From Phycisphaerales bacterium (GTDB lineage: Bacteria; Planctomycetota; Phycisphaerae; Phycisphaerales; SM1A02): a stretch of 40,689 nt of DNA. Position numbers and translations under genes: made by a program. This document shows positions 16,012 to 24,507 of the stretch, in pieces; within the stretch, counting starts at the first letter, position 1; every line of letters starts with the position of its first letter. The notes beneath the pieces were generated by a model that searched no databases, was not told the DNA's origin, and worked only from the letters and a program-made list of their open reading frames with translations. Location: the NCBI GenBank assembly GCA_014238965.1, contig JABAAC010000032.1:1-40689 (forward strand). Reading direction: 5' to 3'.

Positions 16012-16619
16012 CGGACGTGCACATGGAAGTCTCTGATGAGATTCGCGACGACGACATTGCTGCCGAAGAACAACCTGCTGCGATAGATCGCCGCAAAGTC
16101 AAAGGGCGGCGGATCGTGAAGTTCACCTGCATCGGGTGTCTGTCTGCAGATCTCAACGCGGTGCAACATGCGCACGATCGGGGCACGATGACGGTGCTCG
16201 GGAATTGGTCAGCGGGGCAAATTCTGCAGCATTGCGCCAAACTCATTCAATTTGCCTTGGACGGGTTTCCATCCAAGGCTCCTTGGATTGTTCGGTTTCT
16301 CTTTACAACGTTTCTGAAGAAGCGAGCGTTGAAAGACATTCCAATGGACCCAGGCATGAACCTTCCCAAGCAGGCAGCCTTCATGCTGCCCAGTGACGAC
16401 GTTTCGTTCGATCAGGGAATGCAGGACATGCGAGATGTGGTGGCACGACTGAAGGCAGGCAATCGAATGGAGCAGCCAAGCCCAATTCTCGGTGAACTGA
16501 CGCATGATCAATGGATGGGCATGGTGCTCCGTCATTGTGCGATGCATCATTCATTCATTGCCTTAGAGCCTGTTCAGCAAGATGTATCTTCGCCGAGCGA
16601 CGCCTCAACGGCTGCCTGA
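16008..16619 (+). CDS. DUF1569 (DinB-fold) protein
   Basis: 203 residues. The start overlaps the dioxygenase stop as ATGA, so the pair is translationally coupled. After a charged 30-residue leader, the segment VLGNWSAGQILQHCAKLIQFALDGFPS and the late HCAMHHSFI match DUF1569, a DinB-related four-helix bundle. H75, H176 and H180 could form the metal site usual in that fold. Biochemical role unknown; coupling to a kynurenine-pathway enzyme suggests a detoxifying or thiol-transfer role near that step, which is inference. The last 46 bases overlap the convergent DUF2520 gene. Confidence 0.82.
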   Translation: MTDVHMEVSDEIRDDDIAAEEQPAAIDRRKVKGRRIVKFTCIGCLSADLNAVQHAHDRGTMTVLGNWSAGQILQHCAKLIQFALDGFPSKAPWIVRFLFTTFLKKRALKDIPMDPGMNLPKQAAFMLPSDDVSFDQGMQDMRDVVARLKAGNRMEQPSPILGELTHDQWMGMVLRHCAMHHSFIALEPVQQDVSSPSDASTAA

Positions 16620-17431
16620 GTATCGGGTGGTAGTGATCCTTGGCGAAGGCAACTGCGAACCAACTCGCGATAGAGCGCAAGCAACTGCGGCGATGTTCTG
16701 TTCAGCACATCGATGTGCGCCGCGATGGTTTCGGTGTCACCACGTGCGGCGGGCCCCATGACGACATCACCCTTGCCAAGGTCAGCAAGATTTCGGCCCG
16801 CTTCCTGCACCATTGGGCCAAGGGCGGCTGCGCCTGTTGCAGCGTCGTATCCTAGGTGCGTCCAGAGGTCAGCCGCCTCCGCAAGCAGTCCGGTCATTAG
16901 TCCACCGACGAGCGCAGCAGACAGGTGATACAGCGCACGATGCGCATCGTCAATCTGGATCGTACGTAGGCCTAGGTCGTCGGCGAACGACCGCAGCCAG
17001 GTTTGCGCAGTGTCATCGCCAGCAATAGTTGCAGTTGCACCTTGAAAGGCCTGAGCGCCTCGACCTGATCGAGTTAAGACCATCAACGGGTGCAGTGAAC
17101 CCGTGTGCGCACCTGCAGTGGAGGCCCATTGCAGTACGTCCAGTCCTAGTGCGCCAGATGCATGCACAACAAGTTGGCCCGCGTGTAGATCAAGCGTGTT
17201 GCACACCGCGGCGATCGCACTGTCGGGAACGCACAGCAGTACCACCTGTGCTTGGGCCGCCTGCGACATAGGTACGGCGGGCACCTTCAGGCGATGTGCT
17301 AATGATGTCGATCCACTTGGGCTGCACAGGGCAATGAGATTTCGTCCACACGATAAAGCGCCCTCGGCCAGGGCACCGCCAACTGCGCCAGTGCCGATGA
17401 TTGCGATCGAAGCGTGGTGGTCGAGTGTCAT
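16574..17431 (-). CDS. Rossmann-like/DUF2520 oxidoreductase-like protein
   Basis: 285 residues. The N-terminus IAIIGTGAVGGALAEG (G13xG15xxG18) is a dinucleotide-binding Rossmann turn, followed by VVLLCVPDSAI and VVHASGALGLDVL. The central HTGSLHPLMVL block and the helical C-terminal half (HRALYHLSAALVGGLMTGLLAEAADLW) are characteristic of the Rossmann-like plus DUF2520 pair, related to ketopantoate reductase and pyrroline-5-carboxylate reductase folds. It probably reduces or oxidises a small carbonyl compound with NAD(P). It shares a 46-base antisense overlap with the DUF1569 gene. Confidence 0.9.
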   Translation of the reverse strand: MTLDHHASIAIIGTGAVGGALAEGALSCGRNLIALCSPSGSTSLAHRLKVPAVPMSQAAQAQVVLLCVPDSAIAAVCNTLDLHAGQLVVHASGALGLDVLQWASTAGAHTGSLHPLMVLTRSGRGAQAFQGATATIAGDDTAQTWLRSFADDLGLRTIQIDDAHRALYHLSAALVGGLMTGLLAEAADLWTHLGYDAATGAAALGPMVQEAGRNLADLGKGDVVMGPAARGDTETIAAHIDVLNRTSPQLLALYRELVRSCLRQGSLPPDTQAAVEASLGEDTSC

Positions 17432-17506
17432 ACTGCGTGCAGGATCGCCGGTAAAGGGCGTGCTGTCGAGTCTGGGGCAGTGTGGGGTGTGCGTTGGCTG
17501 GGTACG

Positions 17507-18076
17507 TCAGCTGCGTCGACGTCGCTGAAGACCCATTCCAAGGACCACCAGGGCAAGGGCGCTGGGGGCGGGAACCAAACTCTGGTATCGCAGCACCAAC
17601 TGGCCGCTGAGGTAGCTCCCAGCAGGTTGGCCTGAGCCATCGTCCCAATTACTCGCAACAAGAAAGGCTACGGAGCCCTTTGCAGAGGAGAATAGATCCA
17701 ACAGGGATACGTCCAAACTGCCGCTGGTTGGGCCCACAACGCCATCATCGAAGGTGTCGGGGAAGGGCTGCGTGAGAATATCGATGGTGTTCCCACTGAG
17801 ATCGAGGGCTCGAAAGCCAAACCACGCTTCATTGGCCCAATTGGGGATACCGATGTTGTTGTACGTTTCCACTACGACGTCTTGCCATTCCAGTTCGACA
17901 AGCCGGGCTGGGCCAATGCCAAGCTCCACAATCACCTGGGGAGAACCTGGGTAGTAGAGGTCATCGTTGAATTCGTAGATGACCTCTTCAAGGAGGGCCG
18001 GCGTTGAAGCAACAGCGACAGATGCCGTGCATGACGCAGCTATCAGGAACCCAAGACATTGTGTGATCCGCCTCAT
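17507..18076 (-). CDS. Exported protein with PEP-CTERM-like C-terminal sorting signal
   Basis: 189 residues: a signal peptide (MRRITQCLGFLIAASCTASVAVAS), a beta-rich extracytoplasmic body, and a C-terminus reading LVPAPSALALVVLGMGLQ followed by RRRRS. This tripartite end (Pro-rich motif, hydrophobic helix, basic tail) is the planctomycete variant of the PEP-CTERM sorting signal, recognised by exosortase-type enzymes. No exosortase gene is in the window. The body contains acidic and aromatic stretches (EVIYEFNDDLYYPGSP) but no catalytic motif I recognise. It likely ends up on or outside the envelope. Confidence 0.87.
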   Translation of the reverse strand: MRRITQCLGFLIAASCTASVAVASTPALLEEVIYEFNDDLYYPGSPQVIVELGIGPARLVELEWQDVVVETYNNIGIPNWANEAWFGFRALDLSGNTIDILTQPFPDTFDDGVVGPTSGSLDVSLLDLFSSAKGSVAFLVASNWDDGSGQPAGSYLSGQLVLRYQSLVPAPSALALVVLGMGLQRRRRS

Positions 18077-18130
18077 ATGCAGCCTAAGTCTATAGGGTTA
18101 TGGAGATGAAGCACATGGAATGATGGCGGA

Positions 18131-18346
18131 TTATCGAAGTCGAAGGGCGTCGACGATGGTCCGCGCAGCTTCTTCTGGGATCCAACCATAGCCCCACAAC
18201 TCACGCAGGTCAGGCTCTGCCGTTCCCGTGGCCTGCATGACTTCACCTTCGGCAAGGTCATAACTGGTCTCAGTGTGCCTGAGCAACGAATACACGTGCT
18301 CGCACCAAGCGGGGAAGGAAGGTTGACCTGAACGATAGGGTGGCAT
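18131..18346 (-). CDS. Small hypothetical protein
   Basis: 71 residues from the ATG at 18346 (MPPYRSGQPS); an upstream ATG at 18367 would add 7. The body is protein-like: PAWCEHVYSLLRHTETS, an acidic turn, then ELWGYGWIPEEAARTIVDALRLR, probably two or three helices. No family recognised and no clear ribosome site. The longer frame (to 18454) has a composition suggesting out-of-frame sequence. It sits 55 bases upstream of the sorting-signal protein gene on the same strand. Confidence 0.45.
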   Translation of the reverse strand: MPPYRSGQPSFPAWCEHVYSLLRHTETSYDLAEGEVMQATGTAEPDLRELWGYGWIPEEAARTIVDALRLR

Positions 18347-18555
18347 TGTGAGAGTCCGTGTTTCCATACCCCAATACGCACAGTTCCTCGTATTGGTGTG
18401 CCTGAATGAGCGAGATTCTCGGTCCAAATCGCCCCAAGAGCGTCTTTGGGCCACAGGAGGCCACCATGGCCACCCTTACTTGCATCGACTGACAGGCACT
18501 TGACCATGAGCGAGACCCCGGAAATGCGCTCAGATGCGGCTTGCCTGATCTACGC

Positions 18556-20490
18556 TCAGGAGGCGGGGAAGTCTGATGCGCGCCTCGCTGGAGCTGTAAA
18601 GAGATGTTCGCGGGTCCACCAAGCCGAGCCTGTATCGGCGAACTGATACCGCCACAGTGACCATCGCAGCCAGGTCGGGGGCGTGTCCCCCATTGGAGCG
18701 GCCTCAAGAAGATCCAGGACCGGCCCCGAGGCGTTCGCAAGAGCCCTGAGCAGGGATGGGAGTATCTGTCGGCTCATGAATTGATTCCACGCAGTGTCAG
18801 GCCGCAGGATGCCAGCGTTAAAGAGCCGCTCGTAACTCAATGCGTCAAACCATAACTGCCAGTCGAGCCGAGGCATGCCCGGTTGGCACAACGGCGATGG
18901 TTGATCCAGTGGGCCAGGCTTGTACCGGAATGCATAGGGGGTCCACGTTTCGCCGTCTTGGCTCGATTCAATGATGAGCTCAGGCCGTGTTGTTGTCATG
19001 GTGGCGAACAAGCCATAGTTCGAGGCGATGTGCCAAGGTTGCCATAGCGACGTCCATTGAAGGACGGGTGCGGGCATGGACGGTTGGATCCACGGCAACT
19101 GTATGAGGCTGATGGACAGTACGAATACGCACGCTCCACCAACGACTACGCGTCGAAACAACGGTGCAGCTGCGCGAAGGCCCACGGTGAATCGGTGTCG
19201 AGCGTTTCGCGGCCACAGCAACAGGAGCATTGCGTCGTCGACTGCGGCCAGACACAGCACAATGGCCAGCCAGTTGAAGTAACCGTAATTGCCCGTTGCC
19301 GCAATGCCCAACTGAAGCAACACGATCGCCACAACTCCAATGAGTCTCGGTACGCGTGGCAGCAGCAGCATCCATGGCACCCAGAGTTCCACAACGAACA
19401 TGCCCTTGCTCAAGAGCGCAAGGAGCCACTGGGGGGACGCTGCGGCGATCCATGCGGGGCACCATGGCAACGGTTGCGTCCAGAAGTGGTACTGCAGTGC
19501 AGAGTCATTAGCCCAGGTCAGGTCACCTGAGTGCAGCTTTACCCAGCCAGACAGAAACATGAGTTTGACCAATAGCAGGATCAATACCCATCGCACCAGA
19601 GGCGATGGTCGCCGCACGTTGGGGGATGTCAGACGCCAGGTCAATGGCGACCAGAACACAGCGAGCAATCCAGCTTCCAGCAACAAGACATCCCATTGAT
19701 ATCCCGTAAAGACGCCCGCGGCGGTCACGAGTGACAACCAGGCTGCCCAGCACACAATGGCGCATAGCAAGGGCACAAGCCCCAATACCATTGCAACAGC
19801 TCCAATGGCACCAACGATCCACGTTGCGCTGAGCAGGCCATCGCCTCCGAACCACTGCAAAGTAGGGACACGCATGAGCCCCACTTCCGGTGCAGTTGTG
19901 CGTAATGCATCGATCCAAGCGCCAACGCCCTGCAAGCCCGATTCGCCAACGAGCCCGGGCAATTGAGGCCCTAGTGAGAGGAAGGCACCGAGGTAGATCA
20001 GGCCCATGCATCGCAGGAAGACCCGGCGCGTCAGGAGCCAGGTGTCCGGAATTTCTACTTTGCCCAAAACCGCCCGGCTGCACCGATCTGCACCACCGCG
20101 GTGGTTGGCGAGCCAAGCATAGGCCCACTCTGTGCAGGCCTTGAATCCCGGCACATGTCGATATAGCCACAAGGGCCAGCGGCGAACGCCACCTCGCGAT
20201 TGAATCGTGAAGACCGCTTCGGCGCCTTGGACATGCGTGCCATCAGGTTCAAGAAGGTGAAGTGCTGACTCAAGCGAGGCTCGGTCAATCGTCAGGCTGT
20301 CACCTTGTGACTGGAGTGTGGTCCAGGCGAATGTGTTGCCTGTAAGTGCATACCAACGGCTGGCCCAACGGCGACAGAAGGTGCACTGGCCATCCCATAC
20401 CACCACGGCACGACCGTCAGGCACCGTTGATACCGGTGGCCCGGATCCGCAGCCTGATGCGCAACTTGTACATGCGCCGCATGAAGACAT
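18556..20490 (-). CDS. DCC thiol oxidoreductase-lipase maturation factor fusion membrane protein
   Basis: 644 residues from the ATG at 20490. The extreme N-terminus has cysteines at 4, 7, 10 and 14 (CGACTSCASGC), the exact CxxCxxCxxxC spacing of 4Fe-4S ferredoxin loops. Residues about 28-150 are a DCC/DUF393 domain (VVVWDGQCTFCRRW, redox C36xxC39). From about 165 a polytopic membrane region follows, carrying the LMF signature KLMFLSGWVKLHSGDLTW and YHFWTQPLPWCPAW. The C-terminal 150 residues form the soluble region typical of LMF proteins (PWHIASNYGLFATM...). LMF1 in animals helps lipases fold in the ER; bacterial homologues are uncharacterised. The protein could couple thiol redox chemistry to an extracytoplasmic folding or lipid step. 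Confidence 0.87.
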   Translation of the reverse strand: MSSCGACTSCASGCGSGPPVSTVPDGRAVVVWDGQCTFCRRWASRWYALTGNTFAWTTLQSQGDSLTIDRASLESALHLLEPDGTHVQGAEAVFTIQSRGGVRRWPLWLYRHVPGFKACTEWAYAWLANHRGGADRCSRAVLGKVEIPDTWLLTRRVFLRCMGLIYLGAFLSLGPQLPGLVGESGLQGVGAWIDALRTTAPEVGLMRVPTLQWFGGDGLLSATWIVGAIGAVAMVLGLVPLLCAIVCWAAWLSLVTAAGVFTGYQWDVLLLEAGLLAVFWSPLTWRLTSPNVRRPSPLVRWVLILLLVKLMFLSGWVKLHSGDLTWANDSALQYHFWTQPLPWCPAWIAAASPQWLLALLSKGMFVVELWVPWMLLLPRVPRLIGVVAIVLLQLGIAATGNYGYFNWLAIVLCLAAVDDAMLLLLWPRNARHRFTVGLRAAAPLFRRVVVGGACVFVLSISLIQLPWIQPSMPAPVLQWTSLWQPWHIASNYGLFATMTTTRPELIIESSQDGETWTPYAFRYKPGPLDQPSPLCQPGMPRLDWQLWFDALSYERLFNAGILRPDTAWNQFMSRQILPSLLRALANASGPVLDLLEAAPMGDTPPTWLRWSLWRYQFADTGSAWWTREHLFTAPARRASDFPAS

Positions 20491-20511
20491 CACAGGAGCG
20501 TATCGAAACTG

Positions 20512-20545
20512 ACAGCCCCGCAACGCCAAAGCATTGCGGGGCTGT
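20512..20545 (-). terminator. Hairpin after the choice-of-anchor B gene
   Basis: ACAGCCCCGCAA (20512-20523) pairs perfectly with TTGCGGGGCTGT (20534-20545), a 12-bp GC-rich stem with a 10-base loop. It is placed 27 bases after the stop of the minus-strand gene ending at 20572 and just upstream of the next gene's start. There is no strong U-tract. Confidence 0.65.
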
Positions 20546-20571
20546 GAAAGGGCTTTGGGTCAGGTATCGAT

Positions 20572-22815
20572 TCAGCAGTCACTGCCAAAGGCGGCCAGTA
20601 CGACGAGGAGGTCTTCCACCATGTAGTCGGTGCCGAAGCCAGCGATAGCGGTCAGGAGATCTTCCACGTCCACAAATCCATTGCCGTCAAGGTCGCCAGG
20701 GCACAATTCGTCACACACAATGCTGCTGATGACAATGGCATCAATCCCTGCTTCGACGACGGAGCCATCGCCGATATCTTCCACGGAGAAACGCAGTTGT
20801 GTGTTTGCACTGGGGGTGTAGCCAGCAATGCTTGCAAGGTCGAATTCGGTCTCAATCCAGCCGCCGACTGTGTCAGGCCCGGACGGGCCAACCTGTTCCA
20901 GTTGAGTCCAACTGGCGCCGCTGTCATCTGAAATGTCAACGTACATGCTGTCTTCATCTGGCGAGGCGCCATAACTATTATCAAGCCAGCGGGCATATGA
21001 CAGAACGCCACCGGTTGATGCATCGATCACAGGTGATGTGAGTGTGGTTGTGCCCCCGTCGACGTCACTGTTGCATGCACTGCCAGAGGAGTTGTCAGTC
21101 AATGCGCACGAGCCCGATCCATCAAAGTCTGCCGGTGGGTCGCCACGGTCGCAGTTGACCGGCACACCGATATTCCACTGTCCATCGGTTGCATTGCCGC
21201 TGGTGGCCCACCCAGTGCTGCTTTGGAAGTTGACATCAAGCGACGTCGTAAGGCCATCGGCTGAAATGGCTGTGCCATTGCCAACACTTCGAGTGTCGCC
21301 TGAATCGGCGGCCACAATGGCTTGATAGCCCACGACATCGCCACATACCGATGCGCCGAATATGGCGCGAAGCACCATTGGGTCGCCACTATCAACGATC
21401 GAAAGGTCACTTTGATGGCTGCCTTCTGAGTCCATCCAAGTCAGTTGCGAGGCATTGGCATCAAGGTTGATGCCTTGGGCAAAGGTCACCTCGATGTCGA
21501 AGGAATCACCGCCCGATGGGTCCAGTTGTTCGGGTACTTCATTCAACAGCGCTACGCTCATGGCGGGCGGTTCGAGCCGCCACACGAAGAGGCCGCGTTC
21601 TAAGTCAGAGCCAATCACCGTGCCACTGGGGAAGAAGGGATATACCGACCACAGGCCGTTGAACGAGGCAACGTCGCTTCCGGGATAGGTGTCAAACCAG
21701 GTGGTTTGGACTGGGTTGAGGCGATCGGAAATGTCAAAGACGCGAATCCCGCTTCGGTAATTGGCCTGATACATGACATCGCCACGGATGTAGAGGTTGT
21801 GGTCAATTGATGTCGAGCCAGTTGTGCATGTGCCCGCTTGGAATGGGCTATTGAGGTTGGAGACGTCGATGATTCGGGTCGTGGTCAGTGATCCGGTGTT
21901 CTGCTCGTCGAGTTCATCGTTCAGATAGAAGTAGTTTCGATCTTCAGAGAGCCAACCTTGGTGGCTGTAGTTGTTTTGAGCATACTGCAGGTGTGCCAAC
22001 TGCACGATATTGCCTTTGTCCGTGATGTCGAGAATGGTCAGGCCCGTCTCATTCCAGCCGTTGTTGGTGCCAGCGCAGCAGAATGCGATCTCTCGGCCGG
22101 CCCATTGGCCGCTTCCGTCGGGGTACGTGATGATCTGTGCATCATGTACGTAACGATCGTCCCAACTGCCAATGTAGGGGGGGTTAGAGGCACTTGCATT
22201 GAGGTCGTAGATACGCAGTCCACTGCCGCCGCCAGCGCGGTACAGGTAGCCGCTTTCTTCGTTGAGTACGACGTTGTGTGTAGCGGCGCTACCACCGGTA
22301 GTGACCGTATTTTCTAGCGTGACCAAGCCCAGATCAACGTTGGCAAGGTTAATGACCTGAATGCCACTGCCGCCTTCGCTTACTGCGTATGCGCGAATGC
22401 CAAATACTTTGATGTCACGCCAGAGTGAGTTTGGGCCGTCTATCTCGCCAACGATTTGGGCATTGGAAGGATCTGTAATTTCGACAACTGCAGTTCCAGA
22501 TTCGTGCGTGAATAAGGCGTACTCGCGGCCGCTTGGTGATGTGTAGCCCCAGCAATCTGAGCCGGTAGATGGGTTGCCCTGAAATTCACCTAGGGGCAGC
22601 CATGACGTCATCTCAATGTCGCCTTCACTCTGGAAGGTGCCACGTGTCAACGGGGGGCTGGTGGCTTTTCGCCATGCTGGAGCCAACACTGGGGCTTCAC
22701 GATCCTGGAGTTTTGGGTCGTCTTGGTGACCGAGCGCTACGCTCGCCCCGATCGACGCCAAAACGACGATAGCGCCAAGCCGTGCGACTGTCTTTGGATT
22801 TAGAACCTGCTCCAT
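20572..22815 (-). CDS. Choice-of-anchor B beta-propeller surface protein with dockerin-like tail
   Basis: 747 residues; AGAGGAG (minus strand, 22823-22829) precedes the ATG at good spacing. A signal anchor (ARLGAIVVLASIGASVALG) is followed by a 'choice-of-anchor B' LVIVD-type beta-propeller (about 65-420). Its signs are WGYTSPSGREYAL, repeated V.DIS.-type strands and HNLYIRGDVMYQANY. Next come a beta-sandwich (about 425-540) and a MAM/jelly-roll-like domain (about 540-700). The C-terminus CPGDLDGNGFVDVEDLL, ending GSDC, is a dockerin-like calcium segment with a partly duplicated 'VEDLL' helix. Probably a secreted, surface-attached adhesion or binding protein. Confidence 0.9.
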   Translation of the reverse strand: MEQVLNPKTVARLGAIVVLASIGASVALGHQDDPKLQDREAPVLAPAWRKATSPPLTRGTFQSEGDIEMTSWLPLGEFQGNPSTGSDCWGYTSPSGREYALFTHESGTAVVEITDPSNAQIVGEIDGPNSLWRDIKVFGIRAYAVSEGGSGIQVINLANVDLGLVTLENTVTTGGSAATHNVVLNEESGYLYRAGGGSGLRIYDLNASASNPPYIGSWDDRYVHDAQIITYPDGSGQWAGREIAFCCAGTNNGWNETGLTILDITDKGNIVQLAHLQYAQNNYSHQGWLSEDRNYFYLNDELDEQNTGSLTTTRIIDVSNLNSPFQAGTCTTGSTSIDHNLYIRGDVMYQANYRSGIRVFDISDRLNPVQTTWFDTYPGSDVASFNGLWSVYPFFPSGTVIGSDLERGLFVWRLEPPAMSVALLNEVPEQLDPSGGDSFDIEVTFAQGINLDANASQLTWMDSEGSHQSDLSIVDSGDPMVLRAIFGASVCGDVVGYQAIVAADSGDTRSVGNGTAISADGLTTSLDVNFQSSTGWATSGNATDGQWNIGVPVNCDRGDPPADFDGSGSCALTDNSSGSACNSDVDGGTTTLTSPVIDASTGGVLSYARWLDNSYGASPDEDSMYVDISDDSGASWTQLEQVGPSGPDTVGGWIETEFDLASIAGYTPSANTQLRFSVEDIGDGSVVEAGIDAIVISSIVCDELCPGDLDGNGFVDVEDLLTAIAGFGTDYMVEDLLVVLAAFGSDC

Positions 22816-22861
22816 TGGCCAACTCCTCTACTCAGCAATGCGATGCACTAAATCTACCTGA

Positions 22862-24127
22862 TCATTCGCTTGCGTCGAGCATTGGATCCCCATCTACGTC
22901 GATTAGTGGCTTGTTTTTACCACTCCGGGCGTCTGGGGCTCCGTCCTGCAAACTCTCCAAGAAGGCCTCTAGGGCCAATATGTCTTCAGGGGGTAAATGG
23001 AGCGGCTTTAGGATGGTCTCTTGGTGGTGATCGATGCGAATGTGGCCCTCAAGTGTGTTGTAGAAGGCCAGCGTCTGCGCCAGTGTATGGAAACGACCAT
23101 CGTGCATGTACGGCCCGGTGGTCGGGAGATTCCGAAGGGATGGCGTTTTCATCGCTCCCCAGTGCTCTGGGCCGGCCGTGGCGTTGCCTGCTCGCCGTGC
23201 GCGGTCGCCTTCAGGATCGTCAGACCACACGCTGCCAAGGCGAAACTCAGCCGAACGCGCGGACTCTAGGCCACCCGCTCGCCCTGGGTCAGTGGGGAAC
23301 AGCCCATCGGCTGTCGGCAGCCCCTGGTTGTGAAAGCCCCGGTCGGTAAACAGTGGGCCAGAATGGCAGTTTCTACAGCCCGCTTCACCGATGAACAATT
23401 GCAAGCCTCGAACAGCAGCTGGTGAAAGGATGCCATCGGTGGGCTTCCCACGTTTCAGCGCTTGGGCAAATCGATCAAAGGGCGAACGTCCGACGGTCAG
23501 CGTTCGTTCAAAGGCTGCAACAGACTTGCCGACATTCACAAATGCCCGTGTCACCGATGTTCGATCCGCTTGGGACATGGCATCCCATGCAGGCATGCCA
23601 GGTTTGGCACGATCGGGAAACCGTTGCGCATCGCCCATGTCTGGCAGCTCGCCAAACAGCGCTTCATACTGTTGTTTTAGATCCGGCTCTTGCGATATCA
23701 CTCGAACGATGTTGACACGGGTGCTGTCTATTTCGAGTGGGTTCTCGAACGGGCTTAGCGCTTGTGACCAAAGCGAATCTGAGCGGCCATCCCAGAAAAA
23801 CCATCGCTGGTGGGCAACGCTTCCAAGTGGCGGTGAGTTTCGAGTGCCAACGCCCACGCCTTGGGCTACAGCACGCGCGTCTGTGAAACTCCGGCCCGGT
23901 TGATGGCATGTTGCACAGGACACAGCCCCGTTGCTGGAAAAGATAGAGCGGTTGAACACCATGGCGCCGAGCATCGCTGCCTCGGCGTTGTCAGCGACAC
24001 GATTGCTGGAGTCTGGTGGGGCTGGTGGTACCGGGCTCATCGTGCCGATGATGCGTACTTCTTTGTCAGTCAATGGCGGCGCTTGAGTACCGGCAATGAG
24101 GCAGATACTAAGTGCAGCGGTGATCAT
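22862..24127 (-). CDS. Di-haem cytochrome c peroxidase (MauG/CcpA family)
   Basis: 421 residues with a short signal (MITAALSICLIAGTQA). Two haem-attachment sites are visible: CATCH (71-75) and CRNCH (251-255). Surrounding family motifs are SCATCHQPGRSFTD, WFFWDGRSDSLWSQAL, FENPLEI, GPLFTDRGFHNQG and a late KTPSLRNLPTTGPYMHDGRF (axial Met/His region). This secreted enzyme reduces H2O2 or oxidises a protein or metal partner. Its start overlaps the upstream lipoprotein stop (ATGA at 24124-24127), so it closes the envelope operon. Confidence 0.93.
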   Translation of the reverse strand: MITAALSICLIAGTQAPPLTDKEVRIIGTMSPVPPAPPDSSNRVADNAEAAMLGAMVFNRSIFSSNGAVSCATCHQPGRSFTDARAVAQGVGVGTRNSPPLGSVAHQRWFFWDGRSDSLWSQALSPFENPLEIDSTRVNIVRVISQEPDLKQQYEALFGELPDMGDAQRFPDRAKPGMPAWDAMSQADRTSVTRAFVNVGKSVAAFERTLTVGRSPFDRFAQALKRGKPTDGILSPAAVRGLQLFIGEAGCRNCHSGPLFTDRGFHNQGLPTADGLFPTDPGRAGGLESARSAEFRLGSVWSDDPEGDRARRAGNATAGPEHWGAMKTPSLRNLPTTGPYMHDGRFHTLAQTLAFYNTLEGHIRIDHHQETILKPLHLPPEDILALEAFLESLQDGAPDARSGKNKPLIDVDGDPMLDASE

Positions 24128-24507
24128 TCCAACACCACGTCCGATTCGGCGCGATGGACGGTGCCATTGGCGTCGGTGATGTCAAACTGCACACGCCAGA
24201 GACCGGGCATGTGAAACAGCATGTCTTTGGCAAGCCAAGTGGTGTGGGATAGTTGCTCAGTCGATGGCTCGTGCAGCATGCCATGTCGATGCTCGGGCAT
24301 GCCAGCATTGATTGAGACGTGGCGTGGCGTTGGATCGACGGTGGCTCGAATGGTGAAGTACTCATCCACAACCATTTCACTTCCAGTGGCGGTGTTCCAG
24401 TGCACCGTATAGACGTCATCATTGCTTGTCGTGTCGAATCCACGAGTTGGATGTTGGCACGCGGCCAGTGGTAGCAGTGCAAGTAGGAGCAATGTCTTGA
24501 CAGTCAT
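24124..24507 (-). CDS. FixH/YtkA-like lipoprotein
   Basis: 127 residues from the ATG at 24507, with lipobox LAAC (C17) after MTVKTLLLLALLPLAA. The body is a small beta-sandwich: DEYFTIRATVDPTPRHVSINAGMPEHRHGMLHEP, then LLFHMPGLWRVQFDITDANG, which fits the YtkA/FixH pattern of predicted metal- or redox-associated envelope domains. Many His and Met residues (MPEHRHGMLH) could bind copper. Both ends overlap neighbours as ATGA (24504-24507 and 24124-24127), showing tight translational coupling with the NHL gene and the peroxidase gene. Confidence 0.7.
   Translation of the reverse strand: MTVKTLLLLALLPLAACQHPTRGFDTTSNDDVYTVHWNTATGSEMVVDEYFTIRATVDPTPRHVSINAGMPEHRHGMLHEPSTEQLSHTTWLAKDMLFHMPGLWRVQFDITDANGTVHRAESDVVLE

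Noticed and set aside
19523-20170. 215-codon open frame on the minus strand
   Set aside because: It is out of frame with the DCC/LMF fusion and has no motif; the in-frame product explains the region.
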